A stretch of 64,000 nucleotides of DNA from Cryomorpha sp963748925 (GTDB lineage Bacteria; Bacteroidota; Bacteroidia; Flavobacteriales_D; Cryomorphaceae), in assembly GCA_963748925.1 (NCBI GenBank), contig CAVVKG010000009.1:1-64000 (forward strand), in the 5' to 3' direction. Each line of letters starts with the position of its first letter. The first letter of the stretch is position 1. Both the position numbers and the translations under genes were made by a program. The notes under the pieces were generated by a model. It saw only the letters and a program-made list of their open reading frames with translations. It was not told the origin of the DNA and searched no databases. Positions 37,742 to 47,380 of this stretch are shown here, piece by piece.

Positions 37742-38977
37742 TTATAAGGTTTCAAGATAATTAACGAGCAAGGTAAACAGTTCGTTGTAATTTGCCCAAT
37801 CGAGACCTTCGGGTAAGTCGTGTACATCGTGGTACGCTTTCGCATTTCCCACAGTGTAAATAAAAACCGCCGGCACACCTGCCTCCGAAAACCAGTAATG
37901 GTCGCTGTTGGCAGCCTTGCCTCGCAGTTTAATCTTTGGCAGGAAATCATTTTTGGTGTTTATCGGGGCCAGGTTTTTCATCCTTTCGGGAAACAGGCTC
38001 CCGTTTACGATTGTAATACCTTGGGCAGCAGAACCCATCAAGTCAAGGTTGATAAGAAACTTAATTTTAGAAAGATTGAAGAGTGGATTATCCACAAAGA
38101 ATTTTGAACCAACAAGTCCGGCTTCCTCAGCCGCAAAAGAAATAAAGTAAATATCCTGTTTGGGGTTGTTCTCCCGGTAATACTTTATGAAGTTCAACAA
38201 CATTGCGGTGCCGCTGGCATTGTCGCTCGCTCCGGGAAAGAGGGCATCTCCCATCATTCCTAGGTGATCGTAGTGAGCCGTAAGAACGATACAGCTGTCG
38301 TTGTTTTCTCCTGTAATTTTACCCACCACATTTCGTCCTTCAAAGCGAATCTGCTCATTTCTCACGTCAATTTTAACCTTTTTCGCCTTGGGGCAAAATT
38401 GATCTTTCTCGATCTCAATAAGCGTATTTTCATAACGCTGTGGACTTACAGACCACATGGTTTTGTTGGGGTTGAGAACGATAAGTGGTGAATCCTGAAG
38501 TCTGGCTAGCTTGAAATCATGCAAAAGACTCACCTCATCGGGCGTATCAATACCTGTAAGATCTACTACTCCAATCGCCTTACCTGTCTTGAAAGGAATA
38601 GATCCCGGTTGAAAATGAGTAGAGTCGAGAAAAACAGTTTTGTAATTGCCTTTTGAGCTGCCCGAACCCGGATCTATCAAATAATCAAAACCTTCCTCTA
38701 GTATTTTTCCATCGCACGAAACGGTGGTTTTATGTGGAAACGTGTTTACCACGAATGGAAACGGCTGGAAATAGCTTTCGCTAACAGGCTTAGCACCCAG
38801 CTTCTGGTACTGATCGGCAAGGTAGCCGGCGGTCTTGTTTGAACCTTCATTCACATAACCCCGACCAAAAAAAGCAGAACTGGAAAGTGTGTCGACCTGA
38901 TTTTTAACGAAGGTGAGATCTTGACCAAAGGCAAGTCCAGGCAAAAAGAGAAAAAGAAGGGAAAGCTTCTTCATCAC
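37742..38977 (-). CDS. Secreted M28 family zinc aminopeptidase
   Basis: Protein of 411 residues with signal peptide MMKKLSLLFLFLPGLAFGQ. A PA-like inserted domain (about 110-200) precedes the M28 catalytic core. Dizinc ligands and catalytic residues are visible in order: His and Asp in AHYDHLG and GASDNASG, Glu-Glu in AAEEAGLVGS, Asp in NLDLMGS and His in AYHDVHD. It hydrolyses peptides from the N-terminus in the periplasm or outside the cell. The start overlaps the stop of the preceding coiled-coil protein by four bases. Confidence 0.9.
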   Translation of the reverse strand: MMKKLSLLFLFLPGLAFGQDLTFVKNQVDTLSSSAFFGRGYVNEGSNKTAGYLADQYQKLGAKPVSESYFQPFPFVVNTFPHKTTVSCDGKILEEGFDYLIDPGSGSSKGNYKTVFLDSTHFQPGSIPFKTGKAIGVVDLTGIDTPDEVSLLHDFKLARLQDSPLIVLNPNKTMWSVSPQRYENTLIEIEKDQFCPKAKKVKIDVRNEQIRFEGRNVVGKITGENNDSCIVLTAHYDHLGMMGDALFPGASDNASGTAMLLNFIKYYRENNPKQDIYFISFAAEEAGLVGSKFFVDNPLFNLSKIKFLINLDLMGSAAQGITIVNGSLFPERMKNLAPINTKNDFLPKIKLRGKAANSDHYWFSEAGVPAVFIYTVGNAKAYHDVHDLPEGLDWANYNELFTLLVNYLETL

Positions 38978-39723
38978 AAAAATCTTCTTTCCACCAGCTC
39001 AAGAAGCTCTTTCACCGGAGCACTTTTCATTTCCCACTCATACCTGTCGGAGAGGCTGTTCTGAATATACTCGTCAGCCTCTAAATAAGTTGTGCAAGAA
39101 TTAATTCTGTCTACGGCTTCTTCAAACGCAGAAGTATCGTTATTGAAAAGAGACGAAATAAACTTGAACTTTTGATTGATTGTAATGGACGATTTCAAAT
39201 TGGTAATCGGCTTTTTATTGAGTTTTTGCGATAACGAAGGCGTGCTATCGCTAAACGCATCATTCAGGCTTTTTTCCATTTCCTTAATCTCTTCGATAGA
39301 ATCGATGAGGGATATCTGATTTGAAGGAATGATGGAGTTATCGATTCTAAATTCCGCTCTTTCTTCGGTTGCCTCGGAAATGCGAGCTTCCTTTTTTGGA
39401 TATTCTTCTGCCTCTTTAGTTTCTTCCTCTATGACTTCACTCTTTTCCACTTCAGCGGCTGGCGCTTGTGGTTCCGGCTCGGCTATTTCTGCAGCTTTTT
39501 CTTCTGCCACAACATTGGCGGAAGCCGACCCTGCTTGCTCATTGTTATGCTCTTCATCCTGCTTTATAGAGCCCTCAAAAGTTTTGTACTGCAATACGAT
39601 CATACGTTCGTGCAGCTGCCTCGTAAGCTCTGTCATTTCCATTATTTCATCGGCATGAAGCTCTCCTTTTTCAAGCTTTCGCGAAAGTTCCAAAATTTGC
39701 TCTGTAATGGTATTAATCGTCAT
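38974..39723 (-). CDS. Conserved Bacteroidota hypothetical protein, acidic and coiled-coil
   Basis: Protein of about 249 residues. The N-terminal 50 residues form a helical pair (TITEQILELSRKLEKGEL, TELTRQLHERMIVL). A low-complexity acidic and alanine-rich linker covers about 55-130. A C-terminal helical domain of about 100 residues (KFKFISSLFNNDTSAFEEAVDRIN, then YEWEMKSAPVKELLELVERRF) resembles a conserved Bacteroidota domain of unknown function. No signal peptide, so cytosolic. The ATG at 39723 is preferred over 39744 because the conserved helix begins there. Overlaps the M28 gene by four bases. Confidence 0.75.
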   Translation of the reverse strand: MTINTITEQILELSRKLEKGELHADEIMEMTELTRQLHERMIVLQYKTFEGSIKQDEEHNNEQAGSASANVVAEEKAAEIAEPEPQAPAAEVEKSEVIEEETKEAEEYPKKEARISEATEERAEFRIDNSIIPSNQISLIDSIEEIKEMEKSLNDAFSDSTPSLSQKLNKKPITNLKSSITINQKFKFISSLFNNDTSAFEEAVDRINSCTTYLEADEYIQNSLSDRYEWEMKSAPVKELLELVERRFL

Positions 39724-39867
39724 GTACCTATGGTCTTTAATCATAAAAAACGGTGAAAAGGGCCGAAGCGTATTTTCAGGGTATTTTAATTCCTTAATTT
39801 AGCCGTTTGGCAAATCTAATTGATTCTGACCAAAAGCTCTACCCACAAAGGAATTTTAAGTACAATT

Positions 39868-40473
39868 ATGTTTCTCGAAGACACCAGAAGAATAAAACAA
39901 CGCGGCGAAGGATGGATAGAAGTGGTGTGCGGCTCTATGTTTTCAGGCAAGACAGAAGAACTGCTCCGCCGACTCAACCGGGCAAGGATAGCGAAGCAGA
40001 GCATCGAAATTTTTAAGCCTGTTATTGACACGCGTTACGACGAGGAAGATGTAGTGAGCCATGACAAAAATGCCATTCGCAGTACTCCGGTTTCTTCGTC
40101 AGAAAAAATATTATTGCTTACTGCAGATGCGGATGTTGTGGGGATTGATGAGGCTCAGTTTTTTGATGACAACCTCCCTAACGTGTGTAATGAGCTTGCC
40201 AATCAAGGCATTAGAGTTATTGTTGCAGGTCTCGACATGGATTTTCAGGGAAGACCTTTTGGCCCTATGCCCCACTTAATGGCCATAGCCGAATACGTTA
40301 CCAAAGTGCACGCTATCTGTGTGAAAACAGGCAAGCTGGCTCAATATTCACATCGTATTTTGGGCGGTGAAAGCACGGTAGAACTTGGAGAGCTTGACAG
40401 ATATGAGCCTTTAAGCCGGGAAGCGTACATCAAAGCAAGAGAAGCCGAAAAAAAGAAAAACACCAATGCTTAA
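39868..40473 (+). CDS. tdk: Thymidine kinase
   Basis: Type II thymidine kinase of 201 residues, phosphorylating thymidine with ATP in the salvage pathway. The P-loop is CGSMFSGKTEELLRR (residues about 21-35). The Walker-B-like DEAQFFDD contains the catalytic Glu, and GLDMDFQGRPFGPMP and the lasso loop follow. The usual zinc cysteine motif near the C-terminus is not visible in full (one Cys in HAICVKTG). The ATG at 39868 is chosen since the conserved start MFLEDTRR lies there. Its end overlaps the murF-alr start by eight bases. Confidence 0.93.
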   Translation: MFLEDTRRIKQRGEGWIEVVCGSMFSGKTEELLRRLNRARIAKQSIEIFKPVIDTRYDEEDVVSHDKNAIRSTPVSSSEKILLLTADADVVGIDEAQFFDDNLPNVCNELANQGIRVIVAGLDMDFQGRPFGPMPHLMAIAEYVTKVHAICVKTGKLAQYSHRILGGESTVELGELDRYEPLSREAYIKAREAEKKKNTNA

Positions 40474-42952
40474 AAACGGGTATTCAGTAGAAGATTTTAA
40501 CCGAATAGTTGGAGGAAACTTAACACAGACACCCTCTCAAACCGTCATAAAACACATAGTAACCGATAGCCGGAAGTTTGAGCTGAGAGAAGGCTCAGTA
40601 TTCTTTGCCATTAAAGGATCGCGCAGCAATGGCCATGACTACCTGGCTGATATGCATAGCAGGGGAGTCAGAATTTTTGTGGTAAATACCGATGAAGTGC
40701 TGCCCGAATTGAAAAATGCTACCATCGTATCGGTTAAAAACACGGTTCGTGCCCTTCAGGATTTTGCAGCTTATCACCGTGCTCTGTTCAACTTCCCGGT
40801 AGTGGGCATTACCGGCAGCAACGGAAAAACCACCTTAAAAGAATGGGCTTACCAGCTGCTTTTTAGAGATTTTCATGTAATAAGAAGCCCAAAAAGTTAT
40901 AATTCCCAAATAGGAGTACCCCTTTCCGTTTTGCTAATGGATGAAACGCATGACTTAGCTGTTTTTGAGGCAGGCATTTCCCGGACGGGTGAAATGGATA
41001 AGCTCCAAAAAATGATTCAGCCCACAATTGGAATTTTTACCAATGTGGGTCAGGCACATCAGGAAAATTTTGAATCAATTGACTCCAAAATTAAGGAGAA
41101 GCTCAAACTCTTCTCAGAGTGCGAAACCCTTATTTACTGCAAGGATCAAGATAAGATAGAGGAGGCAATTTCCATTCACCTCAACCCTGCTCCGTCCAGG
41201 TTACTCTCGTGGTCGGCAAAAGGCAAGGCTGCCGATTTAGAAATAGTGCAAACTGACACGGCAAAAAATCGAACCCTGCTTAAAGGAAGGTATAAGAATG
41301 TTGAACGCGAAATTCAAATTCCGTTTAACTCGGTTGCTTCCATTGAGAATGCCAGCCACTTGTGGTTGCTCCTGCTAAATCTGGGTGTTTCTGACGAGAA
41401 AATTTCAAAGCACTTTGCTGCGCTAACACCTGTGGCCATGCGTTTGGAACAGCTGGATGGAATAAACAGATGCGTATTGATTAACGATGTATATAACTCT
41501 GACATCAACTCGCTTACAATAGCTCTCGACTATTTAAAGTTTCAGAGTAAAAATAAGAAGTATACTGCCATTGTGAGTGATATATTACAATCTGGAGAAA
41601 ATGAGCAGGTGCTTTACCAACGAGTGGCCGAACTGCTTAAATCAAGGTCAATCAATCGGTTTATTGGAATTGGATCTCAACTAAAGCGTCATGCCAAACT
41701 CTTTGAAGGCATGGATGCTAGTTTTTTCGATACTACTGCTGCCTTTATGCAGCAAATTAGCACGCGTGACTTTTCTCAGGAAAACATTCTTCTCAAAGGG
41801 GCTCGCTCTTTTCAATTTGAGCGCATTGCCGATTTTCTTCAGGAAAAATCGCACGAAACAGTTTTGGAAATTGACTTGACCCGCATGGTGGAAAACCTCA
41901 ACTATATCAAGTCAACTTTAAATCCGGGTACACGATTGATGGCCATGGTTAAGGCATTTGCTTATGGGGCGGGAAGCTACGATGTGGCCAGAATACTTGA
42001 ATACAACCGGGTAGACTATCTGGCTGTAGCCTATGCTGATGAAGGGATTTCACTGCGAGAAGACGGGATAACTATGCCAATTATGGTGCTCAACCCAGAG
42101 CTTTCGAGCTACGACGCAATGATTCGGTACCGGTTGGAACCTCAACTTTTTAGCTTCCGTACGCTTCAATTTTTTACCGATGCCATAAATTCAACAACAG
42201 AATCTACTCCATACCCGGTTCATATTAAGATCAATACCGGCATGAACCGATTGGGTTTCGATCCGAAAGACATACCAAAACTGGCAGATCAACTCAAAGA
42301 AATAAATGTACTTGAGGTGAAGTCTGCTTTCTCTCATCTCGCGGGAAGTGATGAAGAAAAATTTGACGCATTGACCTTAGCGCAAATCAGGTCTTTTAAA
42401 GAGACAGCTGATGAACTTGAAACTCGGCTCGGCACCCACTTTATGCGTCACATTCTCAACTCGAATGGTATTTTGCGACATCCCGAAGCACAAATGGATA
42501 TGGTAAGATTGGGATTGGGCTTGTACGGTCTAACCACCAGCCCCGATTATCAGCAAAAGCTGAAACCAGTAAGCAGCCTCAAAACCGTGATTTCTCAAAT
42601 AAGAGAAGTAGAACCCGGTGAAGGGATTGGCTACAGCCCAAAGCAAAAACTTACGGAAAAAACGAAAATAGCCGTTATACCTGTGGGCTACGCTGATGGG
42701 CTTCCACGACTATTGGGTAATGGCGGTGGCAGCGTTTTGATCTCCAATACTCCCGTCCCTTTTGTAGGAAATATTTGTATGGACATGGCGATGGTAAACG
42801 TAACAGGTGTAGATTGCGAAGAAGGCGACGAGGTAGAAGTTTTTGGCGATAATCTCGATATTTATGAAATGGCCGAGCACCTTCAGACCATACCTTATGA
42901 GGTTCTAACCAATATCTCACAGCGTGTAAAACGCGTATTTATTCAAGACTAG
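40466..42952 (+). CDS. Bifunctional UDP-MurNAc-tripeptide:D-Ala-D-Ala ligase / alanine racemase (MurF-Alr fusion)
   Basis: Protein of 828 residues. Residues 1 to about 460 form a Mur ligase with the P-loop GITGSNGKTTLKEW (about 110-123) and NDVYNSDINSLTIALDYL. Residues about 465-828 form an alanine racemase, with the PLP lysine in MVKAFAYGAGSYDVA, the catalytic-base region HILNSNGILRHPEAQMDMVRLGLGLYG and GYADGLPR. The fusion joins D-alanine production to its incorporation in peptidoglycan and is a known Bacteroidota architecture. The frame is intact across 2.5 kb, in contrast with the broken protease gene just downstream. Confidence 0.95.
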   Translation: MLKNGYSVEDFNRIVGGNLTQTPSQTVIKHIVTDSRKFELREGSVFFAIKGSRSNGHDYLADMHSRGVRIFVVNTDEVLPELKNATIVSVKNTVRALQDFAAYHRALFNFPVVGITGSNGKTTLKEWAYQLLFRDFHVIRSPKSYNSQIGVPLSVLLMDETHDLAVFEAGISRTGEMDKLQKMIQPTIGIFTNVGQAHQENFESIDSKIKEKLKLFSECETLIYCKDQDKIEEAISIHLNPAPSRLLSWSAKGKAADLEIVQTDTAKNRTLLKGRYKNVEREIQIPFNSVASIENASHLWLLLLNLGVSDEKISKHFAALTPVAMRLEQLDGINRCVLINDVYNSDINSLTIALDYLKFQSKNKKYTAIVSDILQSGENEQVLYQRVAELLKSRSINRFIGIGSQLKRHAKLFEGMDASFFDTTAAFMQQISTRDFSQENILLKGARSFQFERIADFLQEKSHETVLEIDLTRMVENLNYIKSTLNPGTRLMAMVKAFAYGAGSYDVARILEYNRVDYLAVAYADEGISLREDGITMPIMVLNPELSSYDAMIRYRLEPQLFSFRTLQFFTDAINSTTESTPYPVHIKINTGMNRLGFDPKDIPKLADQLKEINVLEVKSAFSHLAGSDEEKFDALTLAQIRSFKETADELETRLGTHFMRHILNSNGILRHPEAQMDMVRLGLGLYGLTTSPDYQQKLKPVSSLKTVISQIREVEPGEGIGYSPKQKLTEKTKIAVIPVGYADGLPRLLGNGGGSVLISNTPVPFVGNICMDMAMVNVTGVDCEEGDEVEVFGDNLDIYEMAEHLQTIPYEVLTNISQRVKRVFIQD

Positions 42953-43531
42953 CATTCCAATTGTTTTAAATGATTTACTGGACTTTAGAGCCTGGGACTC
43001 TTCAAGACTTTAGCTTTTGCTTTTACAAATTGGTAACTTGACCCACTCTTGCAAAGAAAAAAACCCATGATTAAAATTTCTACGTCTACTTTTCAGTATC
43101 TCTCTCTTTATTTCTACTCTGGCTATTCAGCCAAATGGAGCATAAACCAGGGGAGATTCTTGTTCAGTTTACTTCAAATGCTTCGCCTAAAGCGGTTGTT
43201 GACGACATAGGACAAAGCTTACGAAACCCGGCCGATTTAGCCCTTGGTGACTTGCTTTCAAAGCCGATGAATATTTATCGTTTGAATTTCAATTCTGAAA
43301 CTGTTAGTGATGTGAGCTCTTCTTAGAAGATTAAAAGCTAATAAAAGTGTAAGTATCGCACAGTTCAACCATTATGTTTATCCCAGAGAGACTGTTCCAA
43401 ACGATCCTAACTTAGATCAGCAATGGCACCATGTAAATGATGGAACTACGGGAACGGAAGATGCTGATATCGACAGCGACCTGGCATGGGATATCACTAC
43501 CGGAGGAACAACATCGCTAGGCGATACGATC

Positions 43532-44314
43532 GTGGTGTGCATTATAGAAGGAGGAAATTTATTGCACCCTGATTTAATAGAAAATGCATGGTTTAATTAT
43601 GGGGAGATTCCTGATAATGATATAGACGACGACGCCAATGGTTATATTGATGACTATAGAGGTTGGAACGTAGAATCTGAAGATGATGATGGCATTTATG
43701 CTGGAGGTCACGGGACCAATGTGATGGGGATGATAGGTGCCAGGGGCAACAATGAATTTGGTACGGTTGGAGCCAACTGGAACGTTAAAATGATGTCGGT
43801 TGCCGGCGAAAATCTTTTCGATGAAGCATCAGTTGTACAGGCATATACCTATCCTTTAATTCAACGACAAATCTTCAATGAAACCAATGGTGCCAGTGGT
43901 GCTTTTGTAGTTGCCACAAACGCCTCGTGGGGTATCGATAACGGAAATGTCGACGATGTGCCCATCTGGACAGCGTTCTATGACACGCTTGGCCAATATG
44001 GAATTTTGAACTGTGGAGCTACGGCCAATAATAATGTGAATATCGATGTAGTAGGGGATATTCCTACCGCGGCACCAAGTGACTATATGATTAGCGTTAC
44101 AGCGACTAATTCTAGCGATTTTCGGACTTTTTCAGGGTTTGGTGCTACAACCGTTGATCTAGGTGCTCCGGGCGAAGATGTTTTTACTACGTCTGGTCAA
44201 AACGGTACTACCACAACTTCGGGAACATCTTTTGCATCGCCGCTTACTGCAGGAGTAATCGCTCTGCTGTACTCAGTTCCATGCGATGTGTTTCGCTCAA
44301 ATGGCTCGGGATAA
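43532..44314 (+). CDS. S8 protease catalytic-domain fragment
   Basis: Longest single-frame stretch of the broken protease (260 codons; the same frame is open from about 43322). It contains IIEGGNLLHPDLIENAW, the Ca-rich DNDIDDDANGYIDDY loop, GGHGTNVMGMIGA, ATNASWGID and GTSFASPLTAGVIALLYS. The frame is lost at GTGTTTCGC (44288-44296), after which the next frame continues FAQMARDNPQLGADYVRYVL. It has no start of its own and no signal peptide. Confidence 0.65.
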   Translation: MVCIIEGGNLLHPDLIENAWFNYGEIPDNDIDDDANGYIDDYRGWNVESEDDDGIYAGGHGTNVMGMIGARGNNEFGTVGANWNVKMMSVAGENLFDEASVVQAYTYPLIQRQIFNETNGASGAFVVATNASWGIDNGNVDDVPIWTAFYDTLGQYGILNCGATANNNVNIDVVGDIPTAAPSDYMISVTATNSSDFRTFSGFGATTVDLGAPGEDVFTTSGQNGTTTTSGTSFASPLTAGVIALLYSVPCDVFRSNGSG

Positions 44315-45336
44315 TCCACAATTAGGAGCCGATTATGTTAGATATGTTCTTTTTGAAGGAGTAGACCCCGTTGAAAATCTGGAATTCGAAACAGTAACCG
44401 GTGGAAGGCTAAATGCTTTTAATAGTCTATCCCTAATGTTGAACAATTGTGCAGGTGACTTTTGTTTGCCTCCATTTGCCTTTAATTCACGAATTGGAAA
44501 ATGACACGCTATATAATTTTAGCTGGACAATGGCCAGCGATACTAGTGCTACGTTGCGTTTCAGACTTTTAGGAACAGAGGAGTGGACTTATGTCGAAGA
44601 TATTGAGCGAAACCAATTTCTCAATCGATACGCTCTCTCTTTGTGCAATTATGAATTTGAAATAGCGAGCAATTGTGGAGACTCACTTGAGGAATTGAAC
44701 TTTCGAATCAAGTATAATTATCGAAACGAAAGGCTGTTGTATCGCTCCCAATACCTACGAGGCTGCAGTTCTCTCTGACAATGAGGTAGGGCCTTAGCTG
44801 GGGTGTTGATTTCAATATTCCGAATTATGAGGTGTTTTATCGTGTAGAAGGTACTGCGGAATGGGTGTTTGACGGCACCTCGACGTTCAGGAGAATACAT
44901 AATCAATGGTTTGGATTCGTGTACGTTCTATGAAGTTTTGATTAAACCGAGTTGCGTGACAGGATTTGATGTTGCCTCGGATATTACGCTAAGAACCACT
45001 AGGCTGCGGAAATTGCATTGATCTCACGTACTGCGAAGCTTTCGGAGAAAACAGCAGCGACGAGTATATCGACATTGTAGAAATTGGTGATTACATCAAT
45101 GAATCAGGAAGTAATGGAGGCCTTGGCTCTTTTTGAAGATCAGGATATCGTTCTTGTACAAGGAGGAGAATACCCAACTACTCTCACTCCGGGGTTTACA
45201 GGACAGTCGTATTCTGAATATTTCAAGTTATGGGTAGATCTTGACCAGGATGGAACTTTTAGCGATGAAGAGCTTCTTTTAGAATCAGAGGACGGTTCTT
45301 CTGATCCTGTAGCCGGAAGCATCATAATTCCTGAAA

Positions 45337-45747
45337 ATGCACTTGCTGGGAAATACGCGAATGCGGGTTGCCATGAAATACGTAGGTGGTTTTGGCTCTA
45401 GTCCACCGCTGGCCTGCGGTACTTATACCTATGGAGAAATAGAGGACTACTGCGTTACAATTGCCATACCAACTGGGATAGAAGGTGCTTTTCCTGATGA
45501 TTTATTTGAAATATACCCTAACCCGACGAAAGATTCCTTTGCGATCAACATCAATTCAAAGAATATTCCCAATTCAGTTTATATTTTGAAACTCGTTGAT
45601 ATTACAGGAAAATCAATCTTTGAAACTTCGGTAAATTCAGGAATCAATCAGGTTACTCCTAATGTTTCGGCCGGTGTTTACCTGGTTCAATTGGTTACCC
45701 TTTCGGGAGAAATAGCAAGGACAGAGAGAATTGCAATTTCAGAATAA
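45337..45747 (+). CDS. S8 protease C-terminal fragment with T9SS type A sorting domain
   Basis: Last frame of the broken protease. Real sequence begins at about 45358 (RMRVAMKYVGG), includes CGTYTYGEIEDYCV, the end of a GEVED-type domain common before sorting signals, and ends with the T9SS domain YPNPTKDSFAIN ... GKSIFETSVNSG ... AGVYLVQLVTLSGEIARTERIAI. No independent start is likely. Confidence 0.65.
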   Translation: MHLLGNTRMRVAMKYVGGFGSSPPLACGTYTYGEIEDYCVTIAIPTGIEGAFPDDLFEIYPNPTKDSFAININSKNIPNSVYILKLVDITGKSIFETSVNSGINQVTPNVSAGVYLVQLVTLSGEIARTERIAISE

Positions 45748-45787
45748 TTAGCAGAAGCAGGAATACGCACCTTCTAGAATGAAGGTT

Positions 45788-47344
45788 TTAGTTGAGTTTC
45801 TCAGATGCTATGCCGGGAGGCGGTTTGCAAAGGAGAGCAAAGAAAAAGGAGAAGAAAGTCACTCCCGCCTGAGTCTCTAATGTGTCTTCAGTAAGGCATG
45901 CTATAAATCCTATTAGCAGGAATGCTACCGTGAGAAAATGCTTTCGGTACATTCGAAATGAGTACGCAAAGAGATAGAGATAGTAGCCAAACCCAACAAT
46001 TCCGAAAGTCACGAAAAAAGTAAGAAACTGGTTATGTGCTCTAAGCCAATAGCGCTCAGCCAGCCCTTGATTAATTTCCTGATGCATTAATCTAAACTCG
46101 TTTTTTACATCGCCAGTTCCAACTCCGAGCAACCAGTTATCCCGAATAATTTCAAAGGCTGTATTCCAATAAATAATGCGCTGGAAGAAAGACAAACCTG
46201 AGACATCACCGGTAGCATTGAAAACATGAAGACCAAACATAAATGTATGAAACCGCAGTTTCAAACCGGAGTCATTGGCGTAGATTTCATTTGGATATCC
46301 GTTTTCGATATTCTCTACATCCTCATTGCTTAAAGCCATTACACCTTCATAATCTTTGCGCAAACCTTTTGAAGTGAGGTAGCGCATCAAAGTAAAGTTC
46401 AAGCTTACATCTACGGTATCAGCTGCCATAGGCATAGAGCTCCGTATGTTCCAGGCTTCGATCATTTCATCATTAGCAAAATAATCATATGTTCTGTTCC
46501 CATTTTCAACCAACCCCACTTCGGGGAAAATTTGATAATCATTGCCTCTTGCCGTTTTCTGATCCAGAGGTTCCCCGTCGTCAGCGACAGTAAAATAGGA
46601 ATTGTAATAGTTTACAGAATAGACCATTCCAATACAGAGTATTATCGTACAAACGGCCCCAAGAAGTATCGCAATACTGCGCTGGGCTTTTCGAAAGGCA
46701 AATAGAAGTGCAAATGCACAGAGCAAAATAAGGAGAATAGCCATTCCCGTGGCTGATTGCAAAACGTTAAAAAATAGGACCGTATTAATAAGTACCGCCA
46801 CAGCATAAATTTTCCAGGCAGGAGACAATTCATTCCAAAAATACACCACCCCCATCACCTGCATTATCATCAATAGACTAAGCCTGATATGAGATATTCC
46901 CTGCACTATTTCGCGGTAATCCTGAATATTTGGTGGCAGGTTAGCGTAGCGAAAGTAAGCGAGAATTGTAGCGAGCCAAATACCTAATGAGAGGCTGAGA
47001 AAGATTAATTTTAGTTGTTTTCTGTCAATTGAGATGCTTCCAATAACCAATGCTAGAAATAAGAGCGGTAGCTTAATGCGAATGTCTTTAAAAGCGTAAT
47101 CAAAATCGCTCGTATTAAACAACCAAATAATATGAAATACAAAGAGGCCCGCGAGAAGAATTGCCGCCTTATTATTTTTGAATTCCCTTAAACCTTGTTT
47201 GACCCCAGGGTTGATAAGCCACATTAGAAACAGGAGAATCATCCCGATACTCATCAATAAGTTCAGGTTTGGCATTCCGAATGCCAAAAAACACAGTATA
47301 AAAGTATAAACCCTTTTGGTGGCGGTTCCGGAGAGTTTCTGCAA
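45788..47344 (-). CDS. O-antigen ligase / Wzy-family membrane protein
   Basis: Inner-membrane protein of 518 residues with about 11 or 12 membrane segments and a large periplasmic loop (about 245-420). The loop is followed by NWLLGVGTGDV and RAHNQFLTFFVTFGIVG, the histidine-containing motif of the Wzy_C ligase and polymerase superfamily. It would transfer or polymerise undecaprenyl-linked surface polysaccharide. Exact substrate unknown; no other polysaccharide cluster genes are adjacent. It is convergent with the protease gene and downstream of ctpA on the same strand. Confidence 0.85.
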   Translation of the reverse strand: MQKLSGTATKRVYTFILCFLAFGMPNLNLLMSIGMILLFLMWLINPGVKQGLREFKNNKAAILLAGLFVFHIIWLFNTSDFDYAFKDIRIKLPLLFLALVIGSISIDRKQLKLIFLSLSLGIWLATILAYFRYANLPPNIQDYREIVQGISHIRLSLLMIMQVMGVVYFWNELSPAWKIYAVAVLINTVLFFNVLQSATGMAILLILLCAFALLFAFRKAQRSIAILLGAVCTIILCIGMVYSVNYYNSYFTVADDGEPLDQKTARGNDYQIFPEVGLVENGNRTYDYFANDEMIEAWNIRSSMPMAADTVDVSLNFTLMRYLTSKGLRKDYEGVMALSNEDVENIENGYPNEIYANDSGLKLRFHTFMFGLHVFNATGDVSGLSFFQRIIYWNTAFEIIRDNWLLGVGTGDVKNEFRLMHQEINQGLAERYWLRAHNQFLTFFVTFGIVGFGYYLYLFAYSFRMYRKHFLTVAFLLIGFIACLTEDTLETQAGVTFFSFFFALLCKPPPGIASEKLN

Positions 47345-47380
47345 GGCCAGTGATTCTTAATTAAGCTTATTACCCTTTTA

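Larger units (their letters stand above)
43067..45747 (+). pseudogene. Subtilisin-like (S8) secreted protease with T9SS type A domain, 11 same-direction frameshifts
   Basis: The intact protein is spread over all three frames. Sites of one surplus base are near 43100, 43140, 43321, 44292, 44486, 44716, 44794, 44889, 45001, 45132 and 45357. Removing 11 bases makes 2,670 bases, exactly 890 codons. The repaired protein has a signal peptide (MIKISTSTFQYLSL, SLFISTLAIQ), a propeptide-like start (KPGEILVQFTSNA), an S8 domain, a GEVS-like beta domain, a DxDxDG calcium-type site (DLDQDGTFSDEE) and a T9SS type A sorting domain (IYPNPTKDSFAI, AGVYLVQLV). The His (GGHGTN), oxyanion Asn region (TNASWGID) and Ser (GTSFASPLTAGV) are present. 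The expected catalytic Asp before GG is Glu (IIEGGNLLHPDL). Neighbouring genes on both sides are intact. Confidence 0.85.
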
